A DNA stretch of 8,969 nt, from NCBI GenBank assembly GCA_013044065.1, contig JABEVA010000341.1, positions 1 through 8,969 of the forward strand, given 5' to 3'. The position numbers and the translations under genes were made by a program. The stretch is from Phycisphaerae bacterium. GTDB taxonomy: Bacteria > Planctomycetota > Phycisphaerae > WQYP01. Every line of letters starts with the position of its first letter. Position 1 is the first letter of the stretch. Below are positions 1-6,792 of the stretch, piece by piece. Under the pieces are notes generated by a model. The model searched no databases, was not told the origin of the DNA, and saw nothing but the letters and a program-made list of their open reading frames with translations.

Positions 1-80
1 GCCTGACGGAGCCGCACAATCGTCCCGCCCATCGCCAACTCCTGATCATCCGGATGCGGCCCAACCACCAGTATGTTCAT
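1..80 (-). CDS. PIG-L/LmbE-family deacetylase, N-terminal fragment cut by the window edge
   Basis: The reverse strand encodes 26 codons that read off the window edge, beginning MNILVVGPHPDDQELAMGGT. The hydrophobic first strand followed by P-H-P-D-D-x-E and then M-G-G-T is the signature of zinc-dependent PIG-L/LmbE N-acetyl-sugar deacetylases (the MshB/BshB superfamily). In characterised members the His and the second Asp (here H9 and D12) bind zinc and the first Asp (D11) is the catalytic base. An in-frame TGA lies one codon upstream of the ATG, which fixes the start. Only a weak GGATGG stands in for a ribosome site. It lies 63 bases downstream of citrate synthase on the same strand and may be cotranscribed with it. 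The substrate cannot be deduced from this fragment; bacillithiol-type and antibiotic-type deacetylases share these residues. Confidence 0.85.
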   Translation of the reverse strand, partial: MNILVVGPHPDDQELAMGGTIVRLRQ

Positions 81-143
81 GTTTCATCCATCCAAGCCGA
101 CCCGTCAATCACCGGGCGAGGCGGTCCCGGCACACCAGACTTC

Positions 144-1280
144 TTACCGCTCCGCCATGGGAATCCAATGTTGATTGCGCAGCCCGATGTATTCCGCGCG
201 CGGTCGAATGAGCTTGTTGTGGGCATACTGCTCGAGAATGTGGGCAATCCAGCCGCTGGTGCGGCTGATCGCAAAAATTGGCGTGAAAAGGTCCGAAGGG
301 ATATTGAGATAGTGATAAACCGAGGCGCTGTAAAAGTCGACATTGGGTTTAAGTCCCTTGCTGGCTGCGACGATCTGCTCAATTTTCACAGACATTTCGT
401 ACCACTGCTCCTGCCGGGTCAAGGTTCCCAGTTGTCGCGACATCTCCCGCAGATGCCTGGCCCGTGGATCGCCATCCTTATAAACCGCATGACCGAAGCC
501 CATAATTTTTTCCCCCGCCGCCAGACGGTTACGGATGTATGGCTCGGCTCCGGCCACCGTACCAACTTCATTGAGCATTTTCATGACCTGCTCATTGGCT
601 CCGCCGTGCAGTGGTCCTTTAAGCGCACAGATCGCCGCGGTAATAGCCGAGTGCATGTCGGTAAGCGTCGCAGCCGAAACGCGGGCGGTAAAAGTACTGG
701 CGTTGAGTTCGTGATCTGCGTGTAAAATGTAGGCCTTATCCAAGGCCCGAACCGCCAGCGGTTCCGGCTCCGTGCCACGCAACATGAATAAAAAGTTGCC
801 GGCCAGGCTAAAATCGTGCCGCGGATCGACCGGTGAGCGGTCGTTGCGAATACGATCGTAGGCGGCGACAATGCCCGCCATTTGCCCCAGAATACGAATG
901 CTCTTGCGCTGATTGGAGGCCGGAGAGTTATCTTCGGATTCCGGATCAAACATGCCCATGGCACTTGCCGCTGTCCGCAACGCCTCCATCGGCGTAATAC
1001 GGCGCGGGAAAGATTTCATCAGGGCCAGCAGCCCGGATGGAACCTGCGACTGGGCAGCTAAACCAGTCTTGAATTCAGCCAGTTCCGACCTGTTGGGCAG
1101 ATGACCATGCCAAAGCAGGTATACCACTTCCTCAAACGTTCCATGATCCGCCATTTCGTCTATGGTAATGCCCCGATATGTCAGAACTCCATTTTCGATG
1201 GAGCATATATCTGAACTCAAAGCCACCACATCGCGCAGTCCGGCAGGGCTTGAGGAAGACGTAATCACTGGCTCCGGCAT
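144..1280 (-). CDS. gltA: Citrate synthase (possibly 2-methylcitrate synthase-like)
   Basis: This 378-residue protein condenses oxaloacetate and acetyl-CoA to citrate, the entry step of the TCA cycle, in the cytoplasm. The length fits the short form of the family, which lacks the extended N-terminus of the E. coli enzyme. Visible signatures are HADHELNAST (187-196), GPLHGGAN (222-229), GFGHAVYKDGDPRA (261-274) and NVDFYSA (313-319). By family comparison the catalytic residues are H225, H264 and D315, and H190 belongs to the oxaloacetate pocket; all are present. Arginines near the C-terminus (R340, R359, R361) are in the region that binds substrate carboxylates. The ATG at 1280 is supported by AGGAG eight bases upstream. 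The gene is divergent from miaA and followed by a deacetylase gene on the same strand. Sequence alone does not exclude a 2-methylcitrate synthase role, but no prpB, prpC or prpD-type neighbours are in view. Confidence 0.95.
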   Translation of the reverse strand: MPEPVITSSSSPAGLRDVVALSSDICSIENGVLTYRGITIDEMADHGTFEEVVYLLWHGHLPNRSELAEFKTGLAAQSQVPSGLLALMKSFPRRITPMEALRTAASAMGMFDPESEDNSPASNQRKSIRILGQMAGIVAAYDRIRNDRSPVDPRHDFSLAGNFLFMLRGTEPEPLAVRALDKAYILHADHELNASTFTARVSAATLTDMHSAITAAICALKGPLHGGANEQVMKMLNEVGTVAGAEPYIRNRLAAGEKIMGFGHAVYKDGDPRARHLREMSRQLGTLTRQEQWYEMSVKIEQIVAASKGLKPNVDFYSASVYHYLNIPSDLFTPIFAISRTSGWIAHILEQYAHNKLIRPRAEYIGLRNQHWIPMAER

Positions 1281-1288
1281 GCAACAAA

Positions 1289-1293
1289 CTCCT
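1289..1293 (-). promoter_or_regulatory. Shine-Dalgarno of citrate synthase
   Basis: AGGAG on the reverse strand lies eight bases before the ATG at 1280. It is one of the clearest ribosome sites in the window and supports this start. Confidence 0.75.
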
Positions 1294-1294
1294 G

Positions 1295-1300
1295 ATTATA
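1295..1300 (-). promoter_or_regulatory. Consensus TATAAT upstream of citrate synthase, possible -10
   Basis: A perfect TATAAT on the reverse strand lies 14 bases before the citrate synthase ATG. No good -35 hexamer is seen 16-18 bases further upstream. If used, transcription would begin inside or just after the AGGAG site and give a leader of about eight bases, so the match may be chance. A second candidate -10, TATGAT at 1334-1339, would give a more ordinary leader of about 45 bases, with a weak TGTACT 17 bases upstream. Which one is used cannot be decided from sequence. Confidence 0.3.
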
Positions 1301-1454
1301 AGGCCGCTTCGGACCAACTACTTCAGACCAGGAATCATACTCAACATTTTCCATGAAGTACAGCAGCCAAGTAAAAACGATCGTGAACATTTTTCCCATC
1401 AACCTGCCCTTCACGCCTGGCCCAAGAGAGGCTGCATCCTGATCGCCGAACCGT

Positions 1455-1460
1455 TATCAT
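1455..1460 (+). promoter_or_regulatory. Possible -10 element at the miaA start
   Basis: TATCAT overlaps the first ATG of miaA and is identical to the better supported -10 before lepA. If used, transcription would begin near 1467 and the ATG at 1471 would head a nearly leaderless message. No convincing -35 lies 17 bases upstream (CTGCAT), so this is a weak call. Confidence 0.2.
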
Positions 1461-2415
1461 GCGATCTGTTATGAAAACGCCCATTGTTGTTATTGTTGGC
1501 TGCACCGCATCGGGAAAATCGGAATTGGCTGAAGCCTTAGCGGAATCCTTACCGACCGCCACGGGCCAGCCCGCGACGATCATGGCGGTTGATTCCATGC
1601 AGGTGTACCGGGGCATGGATATCGGCACAGCCAAGCCCGATCCGACAGTTCGGCAGCGGATCCAACATCTGATGATTGATGTAGCAGACCCCTGGGAAAC
1701 ATTTTCCGCGGCCCGCTTTGTGCAACTCGCCGCGCCGCTCCTGCAAGAGTACCGCCGTTGCCATCAACCCCTGATTCTGGTGACCGGCACCGTCCTTTAT
1801 CTGCGCGCGTTGTTGGAGGGATTGTTTGCCGGACCAGCATCGGATGCGGGCTTTCGCACCATGTTGCAAACGCGGGCGGCGCAGGAGGGATCCCTGAGTC
1901 TACATCGGGAATTGCGGCAGGTGGACCCCGCAGCCGCGGATAGAATTCACCCCAACGACTTGCGCCGCATCGTTCGCGCCCTGGAGGTTTTTCATACTAC
2001 CGGTCAGCCCATCAGCGAATTGCAAACGCAATGGTCCGCTCGGCCAGGCGATGACTCCATCCTATGGCTGGGAATTCAGCGCCGTCGTGATGACTTAAAT
2101 GGTCGTATCAATCGCCGCGTCAAGGCCATGATCACCGCCGGACTCGTTGCGGAGGTGCAGACCCTGGTCGCCGGCAAAAACGCTCTTTCCGCTGAAGCCG
2201 CCAGCGCCGTGGGCTACCGGCAGATACTCGAATACCTCTCCGGCCACTGCACGCTGGAAGATGCCACCGAAGCGATTAAAATACGCACGCGGCATCTGGC
2301 CAAGCTGCAGCGCACCTGGTTGAAGCGCTTTTCCGGCATACAGTGGCTGGAGTCTGAACCGCATCAATCGGGTGCGGATATGCTGCCCACGGTACTGCCA
2401 TGGCTGAAGTCCTGA
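1459..2415 (+). CDS. miaA: tRNA dimethylallyltransferase MiaA
   Basis: MiaA transfers a dimethylallyl group from DMAPP to N6 of A37 in tRNAs that read codons starting with U. The 318 residues match the usual size of about 300-320. Motifs in order: P-loop GCTASGKS (14-21); DSMQVYRGMDIGTAKP (45-60), whose D45 is the expected general base; HLMIDVADPWETFSAARF (70-87); LYLRALLEGL (113-122); the RIHPNDLRRIVRALEVF stretch (162-178); VGYRQILEYLSG (251-262); and RTRHLAKLQRTWLKR (276-290). The P-loop has Cys where Pro is usual, and the usual GGT before LYL is TGT here (109-111). There is no clear ribosome site before either the ATG at 1459 or the in-frame ATG at 1471. The latter gives a start (MKTPIVVIVG) closer to typical family members, so the start is uncertain by four codons. 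It is probably the first gene of a four-gene unit. Confidence 0.95.
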   Translation: MRSVMKTPIVVIVGCTASGKSELAEALAESLPTATGQPATIMAVDSMQVYRGMDIGTAKPDPTVRQRIQHLMIDVADPWETFSAARFVQLAAPLLQEYRRCHQPLILVTGTVLYLRALLEGLFAGPASDAGFRTMLQTRAAQEGSLSLHRELRQVDPAAADRIHPNDLRRIVRALEVFHTTGQPISELQTQWSARPGDDSILWLGIQRRRDDLNGRINRRVKAMITAGLVAEVQTLVAGKNALSAEAASAVGYRQILEYLSGHCTLEDATEAIKIRTRHLAKLQRTWLKRFSGIQWLESEPHQSGADMLPTVLPWLKS

Positions 2416-2453
2416 CCGACCGGCTCTGGCCAAAAGCAACGCCATCCAACAAA

Positions 2454-2458
2454 AAGGA
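2454..2458 (+). promoter_or_regulatory. Shine-Dalgarno supporting the GTG start of the kinase
   Basis: AAGGA ends six bases before the GTG at 2465. It supports this non-ATG start, which also gives the expected N-terminal phosphate-binding strand of the kinase family. Confidence 0.65.
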
Positions 2459-2464
2459 ATCATT

Positions 2465-3841
2465 GTGCGAATTCTGGCCATAGATGTTGGGTCTTCTTCC
2501 ATCAAAGCTGGCTATTTCAAAAATGGCCGTCTCAAAGATTTCGCCCACATCCCCGTAGTAAGTGTTTTGCAGACCAGCGAAGTAGAAGTGCCCGCTGCCG
2601 GCTTGCTGGCCGCCTTTGAAAAAGCCATCAGCAAAGCCATGGCCTCCCATAAAAAACTTGATGCCATTGTTCTGGATACATTTTCACCCGGCTTGGTGGC
2701 ACTCGATAAGCAGGGCCAACCGATTGTCGGTTGCATTACCCACCAAGATCGGCGCAGTCGGCAACAGGCCGGCCAACTCGAAGCTCAAATCGGGGCCGAC
2801 CGGCACCTGAAAATTACGGGCAATCGGCCATTTCCCGGCGGTATTGCATCGACCTCACTGTTATGGCTTAAACAGCGACAACCGGAACGATTTAAAAAAA
2901 TCGCCAAAATCGGACAACCCACCACCCTGCTGGTCCACCACCTGACCGGGCAATGGACGATTGACCCGTCTCAGGCCACCTTCTTAGGATTGTACGAAGC
3001 CCTGAGTTTAGCCGGATGGTCCGCTGAATTATGCCACGCCGTAGGCATTAAAATGCCGCAACTGCCCCAGATATTATTCGCCGACGAGCTCGCCGGGAAA
3101 ACACTCGCGCCAATTTCACAGCGCCTTGGCATTCCCAGCGGCACGCCGGTCTTTGCCTCGCTAGTGGATACAAGTGCCGCCATGCTTGCCACATCCGCCC
3201 AGCCGGGCACTTTGGTCCACAGCGCCGGCTCCAGTGATGTGTTGGCCCTTTGCCTTAAAACCCCGCAGCCCGCTCCCGACATTCTCACCCGCCCCCTGGG
3301 ACCTGGGAAGTACGTGCCGCGGCGTTGGCTCGCGGTCAGTACCATTGCCGCCGGTGGATCTACCATGAAATGGCTCCGTGAGAATATATTTCATGATCTT
3401 TCGGCTAAAGCGTTTTCCAAACTGACCATGCGTATCGGTCAGCACTGGATGTCGACCGGACCGGACCAGCCCCTCCTTCCAGACGCCGATTCCGCAACCC
3501 CGGTAACTTTCCAACCGTATCTGGCGGGGGATCGCACCAGCATGGAAAGCCGCGCTGCCGCCTTTGAAAACCTGACCCTGGCTACCGATCGCCGGGCCAT
3601 GCTCCAAGCGGTAATAGTGGCCTTGGCCAAAGCCAGCCAGGAACGTTTTGGACGCCTCGCCAAGATTCATCCTATCCGCAGCCCCATTTATACCATGGGC
3701 GGCCAGGCGGAACTGGCGGCAATTATGCAGCGTTGCTGGCCCGGCGAGTGGAAGTTTCAGCCGCTCGAACATGAGGCCATGGGCGGTTTGATAAAAATGG
3801 TGGCGTCACTGGAAACCCAGACATTCGGTCAGGAACAATGA
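2465..3841 (+). CDS. FGGY-family carbohydrate kinase, substrate unknown
   Basis: This 458-residue protein should phosphorylate a sugar or polyol with ATP in the cytoplasm. It begins with the phosphate-1 strand ILAIDVGSSSIKAGYF (3-18), including the conserved D7. ITHQDRRS (91-98) corresponds to the W-Q-D-R-R element of the family. FASLVDTSAAML (230-241) holds the likely catalytic base D235, followed by SAGSSDVLA (253-261) as phosphate-2. STIAAGGSTMKWLRENIF (292-309), YLAGDRTSMESRAAAF (352-367) and the adenosine-site MGGQAEL (411-417) complete both actin-like domains. It is slightly shorter than typical xylulose or glycerol kinases of about 500 residues. The start is GTG with AAGGA six bases before it. 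Its TGA overlaps the ATG of the next gene by four bases (ATGA), implying translational coupling. Xylulose, ribulose, gluconate and sedoheptulose kinases share these motifs, so I do not assign a substrate. Confidence 0.85.
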   Translation: MRILAIDVGSSSIKAGYFKNGRLKDFAHIPVVSVLQTSEVEVPAAGLLAAFEKAISKAMASHKKLDAIVLDTFSPGLVALDKQGQPIVGCITHQDRRSRQQAGQLEAQIGADRHLKITGNRPFPGGIASTSLLWLKQRQPERFKKIAKIGQPTTLLVHHLTGQWTIDPSQATFLGLYEALSLAGWSAELCHAVGIKMPQLPQILFADELAGKTLAPISQRLGIPSGTPVFASLVDTSAAMLATSAQPGTLVHSAGSSDVLALCLKTPQPAPDILTRPLGPGKYVPRRWLAVSTIAAGGSTMKWLRENIFHDLSAKAFSKLTMRIGQHWMSTGPDQPLLPDADSATPVTFQPYLAGDRTSMESRAAAFENLTLATDRRAMLQAVIVALAKASQERFGRLAKIHPIRSPIYTMGGQAELAAIMQRCWPGEWKFQPLEHEAMGGLIKMVASLETQTFGQEQ

Positions 3842-5508
3842 TTATCAAAACACTCCATTGGTACTTTCTGCGCGAACTAGGGCGCATTTTTGTGTTAACC
3901 ACCGGCGTGCTTACCACTATTCTGGCGTTCGGTGGCACGTTCAAACCCCTCACCAAGCAGGGATTAACCTTGATTCAGCTCATGCGGGTGCTGACCTATC
4001 TTATGCCCGCAATGCTGGCCTATTCCATCCCGCTGGCCGCCCTTTTTGCGGCCGTCATGGTCTATTGGCGGTTAAGTACCGACAATGAAATCACCGGAGC
4101 TAGAGCCAGTGGAATCAGTTTTCAATTTCTACTGGTGCCGGCGTTGGTGCTGGGGCTGGTGGTGGCGGCAATCGACTTGGCCTTTGTTGATTTTGTAGTA
4201 CCCGCATTTCTACAAAAATCGTCCCATGCCATTCAAAGCGATGTGGCCTCCGTACTCCTTGACCATCTGGACAAACATGAACCCTTCCAGGTTGGAGATA
4301 TGGTCGTATACGCCAATCAAGCCTATCGAATTCCAGCCCCCAAGCAGCTCCAGCCGCCCAAGGGCGTGCACCGCACCATTCTTCAACTGCGCGGGTTGGC
4401 GGCCACCACCCTGACCAATGGCAAGCCAACCGCGGTGGTGCTGGCCAAGGGTGCCAACGTGCTCATCGACAAGATACGCGCCCGCAATCAGGTGGACGTA
4501 GCTGTGCAATTGGATGATGGAACCGCCTTCGATCCCAACAGCGTCCGCCAGCTCCATGGCACCGTGCGTTACCTGCCGGCGGACGGCAAACCTTATGTCA
4601 TCGGATCGTTGCTGCAAAACGTCCCCAAGTTTTTCAGCATCACCAAGCTGAATCGCCTTTACCAAGACCCTTACCAATTCCGGCCCATCGCCGAGCTTAA
4701 AAGCAATCTCGACCGCCTGCAGCGCTTTGCCGCAGTGGGAAATAACTATCGGCGACAATACTCCCCTGCAAAAGCCCTGCGCTTTAACCGCCTGGATCGC
4801 ACCGCCGGCTATATCGTCGTCTATGCCCCAGCGGCATTTGTGAACCCATCTGATGTTTTTTGTCTAACCGCCCGTGCCAACAAGCCTATCCGCCTGTGGG
4901 TGTACCGACATCAAAAAGTTACCGTCATTTATACCGCCGATTTTGCCGCTCTTACACTTCATGGTGGTTGGAACGCAAATCAGCCGATCCGCGGTTCCCT
5001 CACCCTCTCGGGAAACGTACGCATGAATAATCCGTCCATCGGCAAGGGATTTCATGCTGGACCAGCCACCATTGTGCTTAGTGACCTGGCCATTCCGCAC
5101 CAGTTTGCCACTCTTCCGCCGACACCCCGCATCGGCCTGGCACCGCTGAGCGCATCGGAATCGCCGACGATAGTCAACCTAAAAGCCCAAATCGCCCGGC
5201 ACATCAGCAAACTCGATCATGTCATCGAATCAGAAGTGCAAAGTCGCCGTTCCTTCGCATTTTCCTGCCTGGTGCTGGTCATGCTGGGAGCGGCCTTGGG
5301 TATTTTGCTGCAAGGGCATAACCCTCTGGCCGTGTTCGTGGTCGGTTTTTTCCCCGCGATGATTCTTATTCTGCTCATCACTACCGGGCGCACCATGGTG
5401 GTGCGCGCCACCGGCTCGGCCATGCCCGGATTATGGGTAATCTGGATGGGCAATGGTATTATTGTCTTGCTGAACCTGATCGTGTATAGCAAGCTCCTAC
5501 GAAAATAA
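3838..5508 (+). CDS. LptF/LptG (YjgP/YjgQ)-family permease with an enlarged soluble domain
   Basis: The protein is likely one of the two inner-membrane permease subunits of an LptB2FG-type ABC exporter that extracts LPS or a similar lipid for transport to the outer membrane. It has three N-terminal membrane segments (about 16-34, 50-77, 97-120), a large hydrophilic region (about 122-470) and three C-terminal segments (about 473-492, 495-516, 531-551). That is the six-helix layout of the family. The N-terminal RELGRIFVLTTGVLTTIL and the arginine pair before helix 4 (469-470, QSRRSFAFSCLVL) fit the family, as does the helix-2/helix-3 loop with DNEITGARASGIS (82-94). At 556 residues it is far longer than the usual 350-400. 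The extra length lies in the soluble domain, normally a beta-jellyroll of around 150-200 residues. Its ATG overlaps the kinase stop. Assignment to F rather than G is by position and is not certain. Confidence 0.83.
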   Translation: MIIKTLHWYFLRELGRIFVLTTGVLTTILAFGGTFKPLTKQGLTLIQLMRVLTYLMPAMLAYSIPLAALFAAVMVYWRLSTDNEITGARASGISFQFLLVPALVLGLVVAAIDLAFVDFVVPAFLQKSSHAIQSDVASVLLDHLDKHEPFQVGDMVVYANQAYRIPAPKQLQPPKGVHRTILQLRGLAATTLTNGKPTAVVLAKGANVLIDKIRARNQVDVAVQLDDGTAFDPNSVRQLHGTVRYLPADGKPYVIGSLLQNVPKFFSITKLNRLYQDPYQFRPIAELKSNLDRLQRFAAVGNNYRRQYSPAKALRFNRLDRTAGYIVVYAPAAFVNPSDVFCLTARANKPIRLWVYRHQKVTVIYTADFAALTLHGGWNANQPIRGSLTLSGNVRMNNPSIGKGFHAGPATIVLSDLAIPHQFATLPPTPRIGLAPLSASESPTIVNLKAQIARHISKLDHVIESEVQSRRSFAFSCLVLVMLGAALGILLQGHNPLAVFVVGFFPAMILILLITTGRTMVVRATGSAMPGLWVIWMGNGIIVLLNLIVYSKLLRK

Positions 5509-5543
5509 CCCTGGAACCATGCGCCGCTGTTACTGGATGTTCA

Positions 5544-6674
5544 ATGCGTTTGATTGACCGCTATATTGTTCGCAGTTTTCTCTTTAACTACCTGCTGGCT
5601 TTTACGGTGGTGGTGGGCCTTTACATTCTCCTGGACCTGATTGTTAATTTTGATCAATTTACCCACGCCCAGGCTGTGGCCCATGCAGGTAACTGGTCCT
5701 CTTTTACAGGCTTGATCGGTGAAATCGCCAGCTTCTACATGTATCGCACATTGCTGATTTTTCAGCAGGTGTGCGGCGTGATTCCCCTGCTGGCGGCCGG
5801 TTTTACCATGTTCCGCATGACCCGCAACCGCGAGCTTACAGCCCTGCTGGCCAGCGGCATTTCGCTTTACCGTGTGGCCGTGCCCATCATCATCTGCGCC
5901 ATCGGCTTTAATATGCTCGTCGTACTCGATCAGGAAGTCCTCATGCCCGACAATATCAACAAGCTCTTACGCACCCACAGCGAAGTGGATGCCGCCACGC
6001 TTCATCCGCAACCAATTTACTTCATACCCGAAAGCGACAATTCTCTGGTTCTGGCATCTCGCTACAACCCGGCCACCAAAACTTTAACCGACGTGCGAAT
6101 CATTCAACGCAACAAAGCCGGCCTCCCCATTTCCCGAATCATCGCCCGCCGCGCGGTCTGGAAACCAGATATCGGGGAAGGTCCTCATCCCGGTGGCTGG
6201 CTCATGACCGATGTGACGCAAATCAATGATCTTAAAAGCCTGGATCCGCGCGAAACCCCCCGCCCGGAACACCAGATGATTTACTATACCCCTCTGAATC
6301 CCCATCAACTCAAACTCATTTTCGCAAAAAAAACTGTCGATTATCTCTCCACCGCCCAAATCAACCGGCTTATGATGGACAGCCCCCCATCCACCCGCGA
6401 TGCTCTGGAAAAAATCATGTACACCCGATTCACTCAATTGATAGTCAATTTACTCTTATTGCTTATTGGCATACCGTTTCTGCTCACCCGCGAACCCGGT
6501 GCCCTGATCAAAAACATGCTCGCATGTACCGTAGTTACCGGCGTATGCTTTGTCACTACCTTTGTGCTATTTCAACTGGCCGGCACCGCCGTTTCGCCCA
6601 TCGTGGGAGCTTGGCTGCCGGTGCTGCTTTTCACTCCCTTGGCCGTGGTTATGCTTGAGGGCGTCAAAACCTGA
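5544..6674 (+). CDS. LptG/LptF (YjgP/YjgQ)-family permease
   Basis: This 376-residue protein has the normal size and layout of an LptF/LptG permease, the membrane half of an LPS-type lipid exporter. Membrane segments are at about 14-34, 70-90, 108-128, 295-313, 325-347 and 353-370, with a soluble domain of about 165 residues (129-294) that should form the periplasmic beta-jellyroll. Recognisable elements are the amphipathic start LIDRYIVRSFLFNYLLAF (3-20), the coupling-loop sequence MTRNRELTALLASGIS (92-107) and YTRFTQLIVNLLLLLIGIPF (293-312) entering helix 4. It starts 35 bases after the preceding permease and presumably pairs with it as a heterodimer. LYILLDLIVNFDQF (26-39) is more LptG-like, but I do not rely on that. 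No clear ribosome site precedes the ATG. The ATPase LptB and the bridge proteins LptC and LptA are not in the window. Confidence 0.87.
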   Translation: MRLIDRYIVRSFLFNYLLAFTVVVGLYILLDLIVNFDQFTHAQAVAHAGNWSSFTGLIGEIASFYMYRTLLIFQQVCGVIPLLAAGFTMFRMTRNRELTALLASGISLYRVAVPIIICAIGFNMLVVLDQEVLMPDNINKLLRTHSEVDAATLHPQPIYFIPESDNSLVLASRYNPATKTLTDVRIIQRNKAGLPISRIIARRAVWKPDIGEGPHPGGWLMTDVTQINDLKSLDPRETPRPEHQMIYYTPLNPHQLKLIFAKKTVDYLSTAQINRLMMDSPPSTRDALEKIMYTRFTQLIVNLLLLLIGIPFLLTREPGALIKNMLACTVVTGVCFVTTFVLFQLAGTAVSPIVGAWLPVLLFTPLAVVMLEGVKT

Positions 6675-6683
6675 ACCATGAAC

Positions 6684-6714
6684 CCGCAACTGCGGCCCCA
6701 CCCGCCGTCCGGGT
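6684..6714 (+). other. Two small tandem hairpins after the lptG-like gene
   Basis: CCGC-AACT-GCGG (6684-6695) and ACCCG-CCGTC-CGGGT (6700-6714) can each fold into a short GC-rich hairpin soon after the stop codon at 6674. Only a short CTTT follows, not a real T-tract, so they could be a weak transcription end, an RNA-stability element or chance. Confidence 0.3.
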
Positions 6715-6725
6715 CGGCTTTGCGC

Positions 6726-6754
6726 TTGCGCTCCTGGGCAAAATCGGTTATCAT
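6726..6754 (+). promoter_or_regulatory. Candidate sigma-70-type promoter of lepA
   Basis: TTGCGC (6726-6731) and TATCAT (6749-6754) are separated by exactly 17 bases and lie upstream of lepA after the hairpins. Transcription would start near 6761 and leave a leader of about 30 bases. The -35 keeps the TTG core and the -10 matches consensus at four of six positions including both ends of TA...T. An overlapping direct repeat (TTGCGC at 6720 and 6726) makes the -35 slightly ambiguous. Confidence 0.45.
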
Positions 6755-6792
6755 TCGTTTAGTTTTCCCGAGGCAAGGCTGTTGAACCTTTC

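Noticed and set aside
112..130. CCGGG/CCCGG inverted repeat with nine-base loop between citrate synthase and the deacetylase
   Set aside because: The stem is only five pairs in GC-rich DNA and no T-run follows on the minus strand, so it does not support a terminator call.
54..725. 223-codon open frame on the plus strand
   Set aside because: It is antisense to the C-terminal half of citrate synthase and to the deacetylase start. The predicted protein has no coherent motifs.
1281..1458. Searched the divergent intergenic region for riboswitches, small RNAs or small genes
   Set aside because: Nothing beyond possible promoter hexamers and the citrate synthase ribosome site could be seen; frames here are shadows running into the flanking genes.
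3161..3772. 203-codon open frame on the minus strand
   Set aside because: It is antisense to the FGGY kinase and shows only low-complexity, compositionally biased sequence.
4210..4758. 182-codon open frame on the minus strand
   Set aside because: It is antisense to the permease soluble domain. The sense frame is continuous, overlaps the kinase by ATGA and has clear membrane segments.
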